64,000 nucleotides of DNA, from NCBI RefSeq assembly GCF_025397915.1, contig NZ_JALIDZ010000006.1, forward strand, positions 1 through 64,000, given 5' to 3'. Position 1 is the first letter of the stretch. Each line of letters begins with the position of its first letter. Shown piece by piece: positions 7,192 to 16,762 of this stretch. A program made the position numbers and the translations under genes. The notes below the pieces were generated by a model. That model worked only from the letters and a program-made list of their open reading frames with translations. It had not been told where the DNA came from and ran no database searches. The DNA comes from Microbaculum marinisediminis (lineage in GTDB: Bacteria; Pseudomonadota; Alphaproteobacteria; Rhizobiales; Tepidamorphaceae).

Positions 7192-8373
7192 TCAGGCTTT
7201 CTCTACTTTCGCCTGCCGGCGACCGGCGCTGTTCCATGTCGTGTACCGGCGTACCAGACCGACAGGACCCGTTTCGTACCAGGCGACGTTGCCGCGATCG
7301 CGCTTGGAGACACCGAGCGCTTGCGTCATGCGGTCGAGGATAATCGCGAGCATCACGATGCCCAGCCCTCCGACCGTGGCTAGCCCCATGTCGAGCCGCC
7401 CGATGCCCCGCAGCACCATCTGGCCGAGGCCGCCCACGGCAATCATCGAGGCAATGACCACCATTGAAAGTGCCAGCATCAAGGTCTGGTTCACACCGGC
7501 CATGATGGTCGGCATCGCGATCGGTAGCTGCACTTTGAAAAGGAGCTGCCGGTCGGACGCGCCGAAGCTTCGGGCCGCCTCGATCAGGTCACCGGGAACC
7601 TGCCGGATTGCGAGATTTGTCAGACGGATGAGTGGCGGCAGCGCGAATATGATCGTCACGACAACGCCTGGCACATTGCCGATGCCAAATAGCATCACGA
7701 TCGGCACGAGATAAACGAAGGCGGGCGTCGTTTGCATCGCGTCGAGCACTGGACGCACGAAACGCGCGGCGCGGTCGTTTCGCGCAAGCCAGATGCCGAC
7801 CGGCAGGCCTATGATCGCGCAGAAGATTACAGCCGTGATGACGAGCGCGAGTGTCACCATCGCTTCTTCCCACGCGCCGATCAGGCCGACAAAGATGAGC
7901 GACAATACGGCACCGATGCCAAGCCGGCGGCCTGCCGCCTGCCAGGCCAGCAGTCCAATCAGCGCAAGCATGATAATTGCCGGAGTACCGAGGAGCGCAG
8001 CCTCTATTGTCGTGAGAACGCTATCGATCGGCCAGCGGATCGCCTGAAAGACCGGGCGAAAATTCGCCACCACCCAGTCGAGAAGCCACTCCACCCAATC
8101 CTCGAGTGGAATTATCGTGTGATCGAATGGATGTAGGACGTCGAAACTCTTTTCCTCGGGCGGTGCGGCCTGGGTGAGCCAATCGGCGCCGGCAGGCGCC
8201 TCTCCGCCGGTTTCCGCCCCGCCGGCTCCGCCCCACGGATTTGCCGCGCCGTCGGACGCGGTCCCTTCCGCACCGCTAGGTCCCGATCCACTCGCCCACG
8301 GGTTCGACTCTTGAGCGACGATGATCGGGGCGTTGGCGATCGACTCGGCTTGGTGAGAAGTGACCTCAACCAT
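7192..8373 (-). CDS. proW: Glycine betaine/proline ABC transporter permease
   Basis: ProW-type inner-membrane permease, 393 residues. An unusually long Gly/Pro/Ala-rich cytoplasmic N terminus (about 75 residues, with [11 protein letters not shown] and NPWGGAGG) precedes the conserved [16 protein letters not shown] segment. Several transmembrane helices follow, then the EAA loop for contact with the ATPase ([23 protein letters not shown]). The ATG overlaps the proV stop by 8 bp, so the two genes are translationally coupled. The C terminus is about 40 residues longer than the last helix and basic. Confidence 0.9.
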   Translation of the reverse strand: MVEVTSHQAESIANAPIIVAQESNPWASGSGPSGAEGTASDGAANPWGGAGGAETGGEAPAGADWLTQAAPPEEKSFDVLHPFDHTIIPLEDWVEWLLDWVVANFRPVFQAIRWPIDSVLTTIEAALLGTPAIIMLALIGLLAWQAAGRRLGIGAVLSLIFVGLIGAWEEAMVTLALVITAVIFCAIIGLPVGIWLARNDRAARFVRPVLDAMQTTPAFVYLVPIVMLFGIGNVPGVVVTIIFALPPLIRLTNLAIRQVPGDLIEAARSFGASDRQLLFKVQLPIAMPTIMAGVNQTLMLALSMVVIASMIAVGGLGQMVLRGIGRLDMGLATVGGLGIVMLAIILDRMTQALGVSKRDRGNVAWYETGPVGLVRRYTTWNSAGRRQAKVEKA

Positions 8374-9601
8374 ACTCGGTACCTTCTCTGTTCAGCGCCT
8401 CCAGCAAAAGGCTACGCGAAACGACGCCGTGATATCGACCCTCGGCGTCTACTACAGGCAAGCCGCACGGGGCTTGAGCAACGGCGGTAATGATCTCGCC
8501 GATTTTGGAATCCGCCGGCAGCGGCTCGATGCCCGGCAGAAATGCGCGGTGCAATTCAGGGCTGTTGCTCTTCAATTCGGATTCGAGCGAGGCGGCGGAA
8601 ACGATTCCGTGGAAGTGCTGCCTCTTGTCGATCACGTAGGCGAAGTCGCGATCGGCACTGGCGATGCGCTTTATCGCGCCACGCAGATTGGCGTCGCGAT
8701 CGAAGACGGTGACCTGTTTCTTGACGGCAATGTCACCGGCCGTCAGCACATTCGATACGTTCACGCCGCGAAAAAAGGACCGCACATAGTCGTTCGCAGG
8801 ATTGCTCAGGATATCGTCGGGTCTTCCAACCTGAACGACCTTCCCACCCTCCATGATCGCGATCCGATCGCCGATGCGCATCGCTTCGTCCAGATCGTGG
8901 GAGATGAAGATCACGGTCCGCTTGTGCTCCTCCTGCAAGGTTAGAAGCTCGTCCTGCATCTCGGTTCGGATTAGCGGGTCGAGTGCGGAGAACGCTTCAT
9001 CCATCAAGAGTATCGAGGGGTCGTTGGCGAGAGCCCGGGCAAGGCCGACACGCTGTTGCATCCCGCCCGAAAGCTCGTTGGGATAGCTGTTCTCGTTGGC
9101 GGCGAGACCTACCTGATCGAGCGCAGCACGCGCCCGGTCTTCGCGTTGCGCCTGTGGAACGCCGGCAAGTTCGAGTCCGAAGGCCGTATTCTGCAGCACA
9201 GTCATATGCGGCATCAGCGCAAAGGATTGGAACACCATCGCAATGTGGCTGCGCCGGAACTCGTTCAGCTCTTTCTCCGACATCGCAGCAATATCACTGC
9301 CGTTGACCATGATTTCGCCGGCCGAGGGCGTGATGAGCCGATTGAGCATGCGCACCAGAGTCGATTTTCCGGACCCGGAAAGTCCCATGACAACGAAAAT
9401 CTCACCTTCGCGAACCGAAAAACTCGCGTCGGTGACACCCATTGCCATCCCGGTCTTTTCGAAGATCTCGTCTTTCGAGAGGCCGCTCCGGTAGAGCTCT
9501 ATGGCGCGTTTGGGGTCGTCGCCAAATACCTTGAAAAGATTATTGACGCTTAGTGCGTCGTTTTGCTCTTGTTGAGCCTCTGTATTGTTCACGCCGAACA
9601 C
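8366..9601 (-). CDS. proV: Glycine betaine/proline ABC transporter ATP-binding protein
   Basis: This 411-residue ATPase energises ProWX import. Walker A is GLSGSGKST, the signature [15 protein letters not shown], Walker [14 protein letters not shown], and the H-loop His in [20 protein letters not shown]. The C-terminal 130 residues look like tandem CBS domains ([16 protein letters not shown] and [24 protein letters not shown]), the osmosensing module of this family. The start is a GTG at 9601 with GAGG close upstream; a second in-frame GTG at 9592 is possible. It is the first gene of the proVWX operon. Confidence 0.92.
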   Translation of the reverse strand: MFGVNNTEAQQEQNDALSVNNLFKVFGDDPKRAIELYRSGLSKDEIFEKTGMAMGVTDASFSVREGEIFVVMGLSGSGKSTLVRMLNRLITPSAGEIMVNGSDIAAMSEKELNEFRRSHIAMVFQSFALMPHMTVLQNTAFGLELAGVPQAQREDRARAALDQVGLAANENSYPNELSGGMQQRVGLARALANDPSILLMDEAFSALDPLIRTEMQDELLTLQEEHKRTVIFISHDLDEAMRIGDRIAIMEGGKVVQVGRPDDILSNPANDYVRSFFRGVNVSNVLTAGDIAVKKQVTVFDRDANLRGAIKRIASADRDFAYVIDKRQHFHGIVSAASLESELKSNSPELHRAFLPGIEPLPADSKIGEIITAVAQAPCGLPVVDAEGRYHGVVSRSLLLEALNREGTEYG

Positions 9602-10106
9602 TACCTCATTGCTGCGCCAAAATTATTTTGCCGCAGCGCTACCGTCGCCAAGACGGCCGCATTTCATCTCTGCGGGGGTGGGAAGGTGTGGGAGGTCTAA
9701 CACCGGTCACGGCTTCAATGCAACTCTCCCCGAGTTGCGAGTGCGGATCGGCGCCAATCACCAGCAATCTGTCCGCCGGCGCACAGACCGAGACGCCGGG
9801 CTCCGAGCGCTTCATAGGTGCCATCCTCGACTGCCCGACACACCGCGTTCAATTCCTTGAGATGAATGGTGGGCGATTCGGATTGCGCAGGAGCCGCGCT
9901 ACCTTCAATCCGTGCGTTGTGTCAGGTGGATGGCGATATCTCGCGAACCGGCAATTCCGGCGTGACCTCGGCCGGCAGCGCGGGCGCCGTTCGAGCAGCC
10001 CTGATGGCGATTGGCCCGGATTGCGACAGGCCGTGTCTTTCGTGCGCTCTCGGCAAGTGACCGTCCGCTGCGGATCAATCGGACGGGGCCCCGTCACGAT
10101 TGTTAA
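9602..10106. other. Intergenic region between divergent proV and the GMC dehydrogenase operon
   Basis: No intact gene is visible. On the minus strand an open frame (9715-9921, stop at each end, no good start) and the frame above it beyond 9924 read as coding-like protein with a single stop between them (PELPVREISPST, stop, HNARIEGSAAP and LKELNAVCRAVEDGTYEALG). This may be a decayed gene, but I cannot name a family. The proV promoter must lie within about the first 100 bp, but no strong hexamers stand out. Confidence 0.4.
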
Positions 10107-10150
10107 AACCAACCGGTTGGTTGACAGTCAATCCTCGTCGCCGATACACT
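10107..10150 (+). promoter_or_regulatory. TetR-type operator overlapping the promoter of the GMC dehydrogenase operon
   Basis: A perfect 16-bp palindrome AACCAACCGGTTGGTT (10107-10122) runs directly into TTGACA (10121-10126). After 18 bp it is followed by TACACT (10145-10150). A bound repressor would cover the -35 box. Variants of the palindrome occur at four other promoters of the island (19821, 20776, 22034 and 28985). Confidence 0.75.
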
Positions 10151-10248
10151 TTCGACGACGCCAGTTTTCCGCATTGCGTGGCCGGCGTCGAAACGGTTCG
10201 GCCACGGCCGGCCGAAGCATAACAGGCGAGGAAGCGAAGAGCACTGCA

Positions 10249-11838
10249 ATGGCCGGCTTTGACACGATTATCGTTGGAGGGGGGGCTGCCGGCTGTGTGC
10301 TGGCGAACCGTTTGAGCGCGGACGAGAACCGGAAGGTCTTGCTGCTCGAGGCGGGCCCCGACGGAATGCCGGTCGCGGCGCGGATGCCCGGCGCCTGGAT
10401 CAGTCTCATCGACACCGAATATGACTGGAAGTACCACACGGTCCCCCAGGCGAACTGTCTTGGCCGGCGCATCGCCTGGCCGCGCGGCAAGTTGCTCGGT
10501 GGTTCGGGCTCGACCAACGCGCTGGTCTACATGCGGGGAACGCCGTCGGACTATGATCGCTGGCGCTCCAAGGGCTGCGAGGGCTGGGGCTGGGACGACG
10601 TGGTGCCCTGGTTCCGGAAGTCGGAGAACAATCCCCGCCTTGCCGAGTCTCCGGTCCACGGCAGTTCCGGCGAGCTTCCGGTGGTCGACGTGCCCGACCA
10701 CGATCCCGCCGAGGAACTCTGGGTCGAGGCCGCGCAGGAATACGGACTGCCGTACAACCCGGATTTCAACAGCGGCGACCAGTATGGCTGCGGCTTCTTC
10801 CAGGTGTTCATGAAGGACGGGGAGCGTGACGGTCCGGCGACCGCCTTTCTCGATCCTGTCCGCGCCAGGCCCAATCTCACCGTCGTGACGTCGGCCTTCG
10901 TCACGCGCCTCCTCGTCGAGAACGGACGGGTGCGCGGCGTCGAGTATCTCCGCAACGGAAAGCCGGAGACCGCGATGGCCGATGCCGAGGTCGTTCTCGC
11001 CGGCGGCACCATCAACACGCCGCATCTGATGATGCTGTCCGGGATCGGACCGGCCGACCACCTGACGGAGCACGGCATCGCGGTCGTCCATGACCTGCCG
11101 GGCGTCGGGCAGTCGATGCAGGATCACCTCAATTGCGTCGTCACCTTCGTCACGAACGAGAAGTTCGGAATCGGCGGCATGACGGCGGCCGAATTCGAGC
11201 AGGCGACCGCCGAGTGGAGCGACAGCCGCACCGGGCCGATGGCAAATCCCTGGTCGACAAGCGGCGGGCACGCCAACTCGCGGCCGGGCCTCGCCGAACC
11301 GGACCTGCAGATCTACGGGATCGCTACACCCCATCGGGACCATGCCCGCTACATGTCGACAGTGCCTGGCCTGTCGATGTTCAACGTGCTGCAGCGTCCG
11401 AAGAGCTCCGGCACGCTGACGCTGCGCTCCGCCGATCCGCTGATGCACCCGGCGATCGACCCGAATTACCTGTCCGATCCGGACGGCGAGGACATGCGCT
11501 CCCTCGTTGGCGGCGTCGAGTTGAGCCGCGGCATTGCCGCGACCAAGACCCTGGCGCCGTTGAGGCTGCGCGAGGCTTTCCCCTCCGGTGAAGCGAAGAC
11601 GAAAGAGGAAATCGCGCAGTTCGTGCGCGCCCAGTGCCAATCGATCTACCATCCCACGAGCACCTGCCGCATGGGGACGGACGACATGGCGGTTACGGAC
11701 CCGGCGACGTTGAAGGTGCGCGGCCTGGACGGGCTGCGTATCTGCGATGCCTCCGTGTTTCCCGACGTTGTGGCTAGCAACATCATGGCCACCGTACTCA
11801 TGGTCGCCGAACGTGGCGCGGACTTCATCCAGCAATAG
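10249..11838 (+). CDS. GMC-family FAD-dependent oxidoreductase (choline/alcohol dehydrogenase-like)
   Basis: This 529-residue flavoprotein oxidises a primary alcohol to an aldehyde. The FAD-binding Rossmann motif is at the N terminus (DTIIVGGGAAGCVLANRLS with a following E in LLLEAGPD). The GMC signature is GKLLGGSGSTNALVYMRG, and the C-terminal active-site region contains YHPTSTCRMG with the catalytic His and SVFPDVVASNIMATVLMVAER. The ATG at 10249 is chosen because the Rossmann strand starts there; the upstream open frame is unlike the family. It is the first gene of a four-gene operon behind the 10107 operator, 9 bp before the amidase. Its substrate is unknown; choline is not implied by context. 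Confidence 0.88.
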   Translation: MAGFDTIIVGGGAAGCVLANRLSADENRKVLLLEAGPDGMPVAARMPGAWISLIDTEYDWKYHTVPQANCLGRRIAWPRGKLLGGSGSTNALVYMRGTPSDYDRWRSKGCEGWGWDDVVPWFRKSENNPRLAESPVHGSSGELPVVDVPDHDPAEELWVEAAQEYGLPYNPDFNSGDQYGCGFFQVFMKDGERDGPATAFLDPVRARPNLTVVTSAFVTRLLVENGRVRGVEYLRNGKPETAMADAEVVLAGGTINTPHLMMLSGIGPADHLTEHGIAVVHDLPGVGQSMQDHLNCVVTFVTNEKFGIGGMTAAEFEQATAEWSDSRTGPMANPWSTSGGHANSRPGLAEPDLQIYGIATPHRDHARYMSTVPGLSMFNVLQRPKSSGTLTLRSADPLMHPAIDPNYLSDPDGEDMRSLVGGVELSRGIAATKTLAPLRLREAFPSGEAKTKEEIAQFVRAQCQSIYHPTSTCRMGTDDMAVTDPATLKVRGLDGLRICDASVFPDVVASNIMATVLMVAERGADFIQQ

Positions 11839-11847
11839 GGGCGACGC

Positions 11848-13290
11848 ATGACGAACATCACCGAGAGTCTCGTACGCGAGTACGTCGAAGCCGACGGGCT
11901 GGCGCTGGGCGAAATGGTCAGGAATGGCGATGTGTCGCCGGATGAGCTTGTCGAGGCGGCGATCGTCACCATCGAGAAGCTCAATCCCGAGCTCAATGCC
12001 GTGATCCACAAGCTCTACGATATGGGACGCGACGCGGCGACGTCGGTCGATCGGGACGCGCCGTTCGCCGGCGTGCCCTACCTGCTCAAGGAACTGGCGA
12101 CCGCCTGGAAGGGTGCGCCCAACACCAACTCGTCCGCCTACCTGAAGGACGTGGTGGCCGACGCCGACGCCGAGGTGGTGACGCGGATCAAGAAGGCCGG
12201 GTTCGTGCTCGTCGGCAAGTCGAACGCGCCGGAAAACGGCTGGTCGATATCGACCGAACCGACGCTGTACGGCCCGACCGTCAATCCGTGGCGCGCCGAT
12301 GTCACGGCCGGCGGATCGAGTGGTGGATCGTGCGCCGCCGTGGCGTCGCACATGGTGCCGATTGCCGAGTCCAGTGATGCCGCCGGATCGATCCGCGTGC
12401 CGGCCTCCTGCTGTGGCGTGCTCGGCCTCAAGCCGTCGCGCGGCCGCGTCACGATGGCGCCGCAGGCCGACGTCTGGCACGGCGGGGCGTACTTCCTGTG
12501 CAATTCGCGTACGGTCCGCGATACCGCGGCCTATCTCGATGCCGTGGCCGGTTTCCTCCCGGGCGATCCCTATACGCCGCCGGTGCCGGAGAGCAGCTGG
12601 CTCGACCTGTCGGTTAGGACACCGAAGGCGCTCAGGATCGGATACTCGGTGACGCCGCCTGACGGGCGTCCGATCGATCCCGAGGTCAAGGCGGTGGTGC
12701 TCAATACCGTGCGTGTCCTCGAAGGCATGGGCCACATCGTCGAGGAGCACGACATGCCCCTCGACGCGGACGAGGCCTGGAAGACCTATACCGACATGAG
12801 CTGCGTGCAGACCGCGGCCATCTTCGAGTGGCTTTCGGCGGTAGTCGGCCGACCGGTGACCAAGGATGACGTGGAGCCGATAACCTGGGCGGTTATCGAG
12901 CGCGGCCAGGCAACGAGCGGGATCCGTCACATCTCGGATGTCGAGGCGGTGCGTCAGATCGGCCGTCAGATAACCGCCGATCTGGTGGACTACGACGTCT
13001 TCCTGACGCCGTCGCTGACTCAGCTGCCCCGGCCCGTCGGCTACTACGACATGTCCGCGACCGATCTCGACGCCTACAACGCCAAGTGGTCCGACGCCGT
13101 CTTCCAGTTCCCGTTCAACATGTCGGGACAGCCGGCGATGTCGCTGCCGCTCGGCCAGTCGAAATCGGGTCTGCCGATCGGCGTCCAGGCGGTCGGCCGC
13201 TATGGCGACGAGGCGACCGTTCTGGCGCTGGCCACCGTTCTCGAGCAGGCCATGCCATGGGCCGGCCGGCGTCCGCCGGTCTGCGCTTAA
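11848..13290 (+). CDS. Amidase-signature hydrolase
   Basis: A 480-residue amidase of the AS family, which hydrolyses carboxamides through a Ser-cisSer-Lys triad. The Lys lies in PYLLKELA, the glycine/serine stretch is TAGGSSGGSCAAV, and the nucleophile is in DAAGSIRVPASCCGVLGLKPSRGRV. The ESSDAAGSIRVPAS form resembles the 6-aminohexanoate cyclic dimer hydrolase branch more than GatA, and no gatB or gatC is adjacent, so a role in tRNA amidation is unlikely. It follows the dehydrogenase by 9 bp in the same operon and suggests that the pathway substrate or an intermediate carries an amide bond. Confidence 0.9.
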   Translation: MTNITESLVREYVEADGLALGEMVRNGDVSPDELVEAAIVTIEKLNPELNAVIHKLYDMGRDAATSVDRDAPFAGVPYLLKELATAWKGAPNTNSSAYLKDVVADADAEVVTRIKKAGFVLVGKSNAPENGWSISTEPTLYGPTVNPWRADVTAGGSSGGSCAAVASHMVPIAESSDAAGSIRVPASCCGVLGLKPSRGRVTMAPQADVWHGGAYFLCNSRTVRDTAAYLDAVAGFLPGDPYTPPVPESSWLDLSVRTPKALRIGYSVTPPDGRPIDPEVKAVVLNTVRVLEGMGHIVEEHDMPLDADEAWKTYTDMSCVQTAAIFEWLSAVVGRPVTKDDVEPITWAVIERGQATSGIRHISDVEAVRQIGRQITADLVDYDVFLTPSLTQLPRPVGYYDMSATDLDAYNAKWSDAVFQFPFNMSGQPAMSLPLGQSKSGLPIGVQAVGRYGDEATVLALATVLEQAMPWAGRRPPVCA

Positions 13291-13372
13291 GGGTTATCGC
13301 GGATTTCACAGAGGCGTTGCCGGCTGCCTTTGCGGCGGCGCGTCGACGGTTGTTACGGAGACTGATGAGAAA

Positions 13373-14404
13373 ATGACCATGCCGAGTTTGCCCAGCGGTT
13401 TCGCAGATGAGGCCTCTCTCGACGACTTCATGTCGACTCCGACCCCGGAGCTGATCGAGGACCTCGCCAAGCTCGAGGGTGACATCCTCATCCTTGGCGC
13501 CGGCGGCAAGATGGGGCCGACGGTCGCGCGCATGGCCAAGCGCGCCGCTCCGAACAAGAGGGTCGTCGCCGTCGCCCGGTTCTCCTCCCCGGGCCTGATG
13601 GACGAACTCGCCGGTTACGGCGTCGAGCCGGTCGTTTGCGACCTGCTCGATCGTGAGGCCGTCCAGGCGCTTCCGAAGCTGGAGAACGTGATCTTCATGG
13701 CCGGCTTCAAGTTCGGCGCCGACAGTGACCCGGGCATGACCTGGGCGATGAACGTCCAGGTCCCGACCTTCGTCGCTGAAGCCTTTCCCGGTTCGCGCAT
13801 CGTCGTTTTCTCGACGGGCTGCGTTTACCCGTTCGCCAACGTGAAGGAGGGGGGCAGCACCGAGGAGGTCGTGCCCAATCCGCCCGGTGAATATGCCATC
13901 ACCTGTCTCGGCCGCGAACGCATGTTCGAGTACTTCTCCGGGCTGAACGGCACGCCTTGCCTGATCTACCGCCTGAACTACGCGATCGATCTGCGTTATG
14001 GCGTTATCCACGACATCGCCCAGAAGATCCGCAACGGCGAGCCGATCGACGTCTCGATGGGGCATGTCAATCTGATCTGGCAGGGCGATGCCTGCGCGCA
14101 GGCGCTGCGCTGCCTGCTGCACTGCCAGTCGCCGGCGGTGCCGCTCAACGTCAGCGGCCCCGAGATCATCTCCGTGCGCTGGCTCGCCCAGGAACTGGGG
14201 CGGCGCATGGGCAAGGAGCCCACATTCGTCGGCGAGGAATCGGACTTTTCGTGGGTCACCAACACCGCCCGCGCAGTCCAGCTCTTCGGCTATCCGCATG
14301 TGTCGCTGATGTCGATGCTGGACTGGGTGGCCGACTGGGTCGCCTCCGATCGTCGCAGCCTGGGCAAGCCGACCAAGTACGAGGTGCGCAGTGGCGCTTA
14401 CTGA
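13373..14404 (+). CDS. NAD(P)-binding epimerase/dehydratase-like protein with altered catalytic motif
   Basis: A 343-residue extended-SDR fold protein. The nucleotide-binding loop is DILILGAGGKMGPTVARMAKRA (residues about 37-58), and the serine strand is VVFSTGCVYPF (144-154). The expected YxxxK dyad reads Tyr174-Ala-Ile-Thr-Cys178, so the lysine is replaced by cysteine. A role in binding or non-redox chemistry, or a relocated base, is possible. ATG 13373 is chosen with GGAG 12 nt upstream; ATG 13379 is an alternative. The gene sits 82 bp after the amidase and its end overlaps the next gene by 14 bp, so it belongs to the operon. Confidence 0.75.
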   Translation: MTMPSLPSGFADEASLDDFMSTPTPELIEDLAKLEGDILILGAGGKMGPTVARMAKRAAPNKRVVAVARFSSPGLMDELAGYGVEPVVCDLLDREAVQALPKLENVIFMAGFKFGADSDPGMTWAMNVQVPTFVAEAFPGSRIVVFSTGCVYPFANVKEGGSTEEVVPNPPGEYAITCLGRERMFEYFSGLNGTPCLIYRLNYAIDLRYGVIHDIAQKIRNGEPIDVSMGHVNLIWQGDACAQALRCLLHCQSPAVPLNVSGPEIISVRWLAQELGRRMGKEPTFVGEESDFSWVTNTARAVQLFGYPHVSLMSMLDWVADWVASDRRSLGKPTKYEVRSGAY

Positions 14405-15215
14405 CGGTCTCCGCGAGATCGTCCTGTCGGCGGACGACATGGTCGGCGCCCTGGCACTCTCCGACGAGGCCGGTTGGAACCAGACCGCGGACGACTGGCG
14501 GATCTTCATGGAAAGTGGCGAGGCCTACGGCGTGCGTGCCGGCGATCGCCTTGTGGCCTCAGCCGCCGTCCTGCCGTTCGATGGTGGCATCGGCTGGATT
14601 TCCATGGTGCTCGTGACGGCCGACTGGCGCCGCCGAGGCCTGGCCTCGCACCTGATGAACCGGTGCATTGCCGCTCTGAGGGCGCGGGGCGCCGCGTCCC
14701 TGCTCGATGCCACGCCGGAGGGCGCGCATGTCTACGGTCAGCTCGGCTTCGCGACGCAGTGCGCCATGGTGCGCTGGCGCGGGCAGGGGCAGGGCAAGGG
14801 CGGCGCGATGCCGGTGACGCCCCGGCTGCGGCAACGGCTTCTCGAGCGCGACCGCGATGTTTTCGGCGGCGACCGCGGGATCCTGCTTGAATCCTTCATG
14901 GACCGCGACGGATCGTTCGTCGTGAGCTCCGACGACGATTTCGCGATCGTGCGTCGCGGCCGCAAGGCGATGCAGATCGGTCCTCTGGTCGCCGGCAGCG
15001 CGGACGCCGGAAAGGCGCTCCTGGAGCAGGCGATCGCAATCGCCGAGGGACCGGTAATCGTCGATCTGCTCGATGCCGGATCGGCGCTCGCCCCGGTTCT
15101 GGAGGCGCACGGCTTCGAGGCGTTCCGGACCTTCGAGCGCATGATACTCGACCGCGACGCGCTTCCCGGGCAGCCGTCGGCGCTGATGGTCGCGATCGGA
15201 CCCGAATTCGGCTGA
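14391..15215 (+). CDS. GNAT-family N-acetyltransferase
   Basis: A 274-residue protein with an N-terminal GNAT domain. The acetyl-CoA loop is VTADWRRRGLASHLMNRCIAALRARG (about residues 78-103), and YGQLGF is the usual beta-strand end of the fold. A second half (about 150-270) carries a degenerate GNAT-like region, as in the acetyltransferases with a duplicated C-terminal domain. The start is a GTG at 14391 inside the end of the epimerase gene; no other start keeps the N terminus. It is the last gene of the operon and converges with the sugar transporter genes. The acyl acceptor is unknown. Confidence 0.8.
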   Translation: MALTDGLREIVLSADDMVGALALSDEAGWNQTADDWRIFMESGEAYGVRAGDRLVASAAVLPFDGGIGWISMVLVTADWRRRGLASHLMNRCIAALRARGAASLLDATPEGAHVYGQLGFATQCAMVRWRGQGQGKGGAMPVTPRLRQRLLERDRDVFGGDRGILLESFMDRDGSFVVSSDDDFAIVRRGRKAMQIGPLVAGSADAGKALLEQAIAIAEGPVIVDLLDAGSALAPVLEAHGFEAFRTFERMILDRDALPGQPSALMVAIGPEFG

Positions 15216-15229
15216 AGGCCGCAGGATCC

Positions 15230-15249
15230 CGCCGCGGCCGACCGCGGCG
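15230..15249. terminator. GC-rich inverted repeat between convergent operons
   Basis: CGCCGCGG and CCGCGGCG pair around a 4-nt loop in the 54-bp gap between two convergent genes. No T run follows on either strand, so it is at best a weak or factor-assisted terminator. Confidence 0.35.
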
Positions 15250-15269
15250 CCGAGCGGCGTGCGCACTTT

Positions 15270-16748
15270 CTAAGCGGCTTCGGTGCCCGTCGCGGCGGCG
15301 ACCAGCGCATGCTCGCTCAAACCATCGTTATCCATCATCGCCTGCACTTCGCCGTGGCGCACGATGGCGATACGATGGCTGAGTGCCAGCACCTCGCCCA
15401 GTTCGGATGAGATCACGATAATGGCGACGCCGTCGCCGGCCAGATCGCGAAGCAGCTGGTAGATATCCTCGCGGGCCGCGACATCGACGCCGCGCGTCGG
15501 CTCGTCGCAGATCAGGACCTTGGGTTTCGCCAGCAGCGCGCGTGAAAACAGCACCTTCTGCTGATTGCCGCCGCTGAGCGAGGCGATGGACACGTCGAGC
15601 GACCCTGCCACGAGGCGCAACCGTTTCAGGATCGCGGCTGCGTCCTTCCGCTCGCGCCGCAGCGAGAGAATGCCGGCCGACGAATACCGATCGAGGGCGG
15701 CCGCCGTGGCGTTCGTCGGAATGGAAAGGGGCCCGAAGATGCCGTCGGTCTTGCGATCTTCGGTCAGGTAGACGAGCCCCGCCTTCAAAACGGCGGCCGC
15801 GTCATCGGGAAGCGGCGCGCCATTCATTTCGGCGGTGAAGCCGGTACGCGGCAAAAGCCCCGCCAGGCGACGCGCGATCGAGGTGCGGCCGGCACCGACG
15901 AGCCCGGCCAGACCGAGGATCTCGCCCTCGCGGAGGTCGATGTCGCTGCCATCGCCCGTCAGCCCGCGCATGGAGAGGACGACCTTGCCGCCTTCCTTGG
16001 GTTCGGGCGGTGAAAGGGGAGCCAGCACTTCGTGCCCCGTCATCAGCTCGACGAGCTGTTTCTGGTCGAGATCGGCTTTGTCGCGTGTCGCCACGTGCCG
16101 ACCGTCGCGCATGACGCTGACCGTGTCGGCGATCTCGAAGATTTCCTCGAGACGGTGCGAGATGTAGAGAACCAGCAGGCCACGCGCCTTGAGCGTGCGG
16201 ATGACGTTGAAGAGTTTAGCCTGTTCGGAAATGGAGAGGACCGCGGTCGGCTCGTCGAGTATCAGAACCCGGGCGTCGCTGGCCAGCGCCCTGGCGAGTT
16301 CGACAAGCTGGCTGTCCGCGACCCCGAGGCGGCCGACGACGGCGTCCGGATCGAGGTCGATATCGTAGCGCGCGAGCAGCGCCTTCGCCTCATGCGAAGC
16401 GCGTGCGCGATCTACGATGCCGAACGACTTGCGGAACTCGTGGCCGAGGAAAATGTTGTCGGCGACCGTCAGTTCGGCGATCGAGCTGAACTCCTGATAG
16501 ACGATCGAGATGCCGGCGCTGCGCGCGTCGGCGGGCGAGGAAAACTCGACCGGCACGCCGTCCAGCAGGACGTCTCCCGACGTCGCTGGAATCGTGCCGG
16601 ACAGGATGTTCATGAGGGTCGACTTGCCGGCGCCGTTGGCGCCGCAGACGGCGTGCACTTCGCCGGCCTCGGCGGAGAAATCAACGCCATCGAGGGCGAG
16701 GACACCGGGAAACCGCCGGGTCAGTGCACGCGTCTGCAGCAAGGCCAT
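15270..16748 (-). CDS. Sugar ABC transporter ATP-binding protein (RbsA/MglA type)
   Basis: A 492-residue double-cassette ATPase of the CUT2 class. The first cassette has Walker A GANGAGKST and Walker B RVLILDEPTAVL. The second has a degenerate Walker A (GLVGAGRTS), signature LSGGNQQKVLFSRAL and KVLICDEPTRGVD. This asymmetry is normal for RbsA, MglA and XylG. It follows the receptor gene by 14 bp and is the last gene of a four-gene operon of two permeases, receptor and ATPase. The pairing with a polyol-oxidising gene set suggests import of a sugar, polyol or derivative. Confidence 0.93.
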   Translation of the reverse strand: MALLQTRALTRRFPGVLALDGVDFSAEAGEVHAVCGANGAGKSTLMNILSGTIPATSGDVLLDGVPVEFSSPADARSAGISIVYQEFSSIAELTVADNIFLGHEFRKSFGIVDRARASHEAKALLARYDIDLDPDAVVGRLGVADSQLVELARALASDARVLILDEPTAVLSISEQAKLFNVIRTLKARGLLVLYISHRLEEIFEIADTVSVMRDGRHVATRDKADLDQKQLVELMTGHEVLAPLSPPEPKEGGKVVLSMRGLTGDGSDIDLREGEILGLAGLVGAGRTSIARRLAGLLPRTGFTAEMNGAPLPDDAAAVLKAGLVYLTEDRKTDGIFGPLSIPTNATAAALDRYSSAGILSLRRERKDAAAILKRLRLVAGSLDVSIASLSGGNQQKVLFSRALLAKPKVLICDEPTRGVDVAAREDIYQLLRDLAGDGVAIIVISSELGEVLALSHRIAIVRHGEVQAMMDNDGLSEHALVAAATGTEAA

Positions 16749-16762
16749 GACCGATCTATCCC

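Noticed and set aside
9553-10248. N-terminal extension of the GMC dehydrogenase by 232 residues
   Set aside because: The frame is open, but it is Arg/Ser-rich, crosses the operator and promoter at 10107-10150, and the FAD-binding strand begins at the ATG at 10249.
10075-12930. A 951-codon open frame on the minus strand across the dehydrogenase and amidase genes
   Set aside because: It is antisense to two genes with unmistakable family motifs, is His/Arg/Gly-rich, and matches no fold I recognise. High GC content opens such shadow frames.
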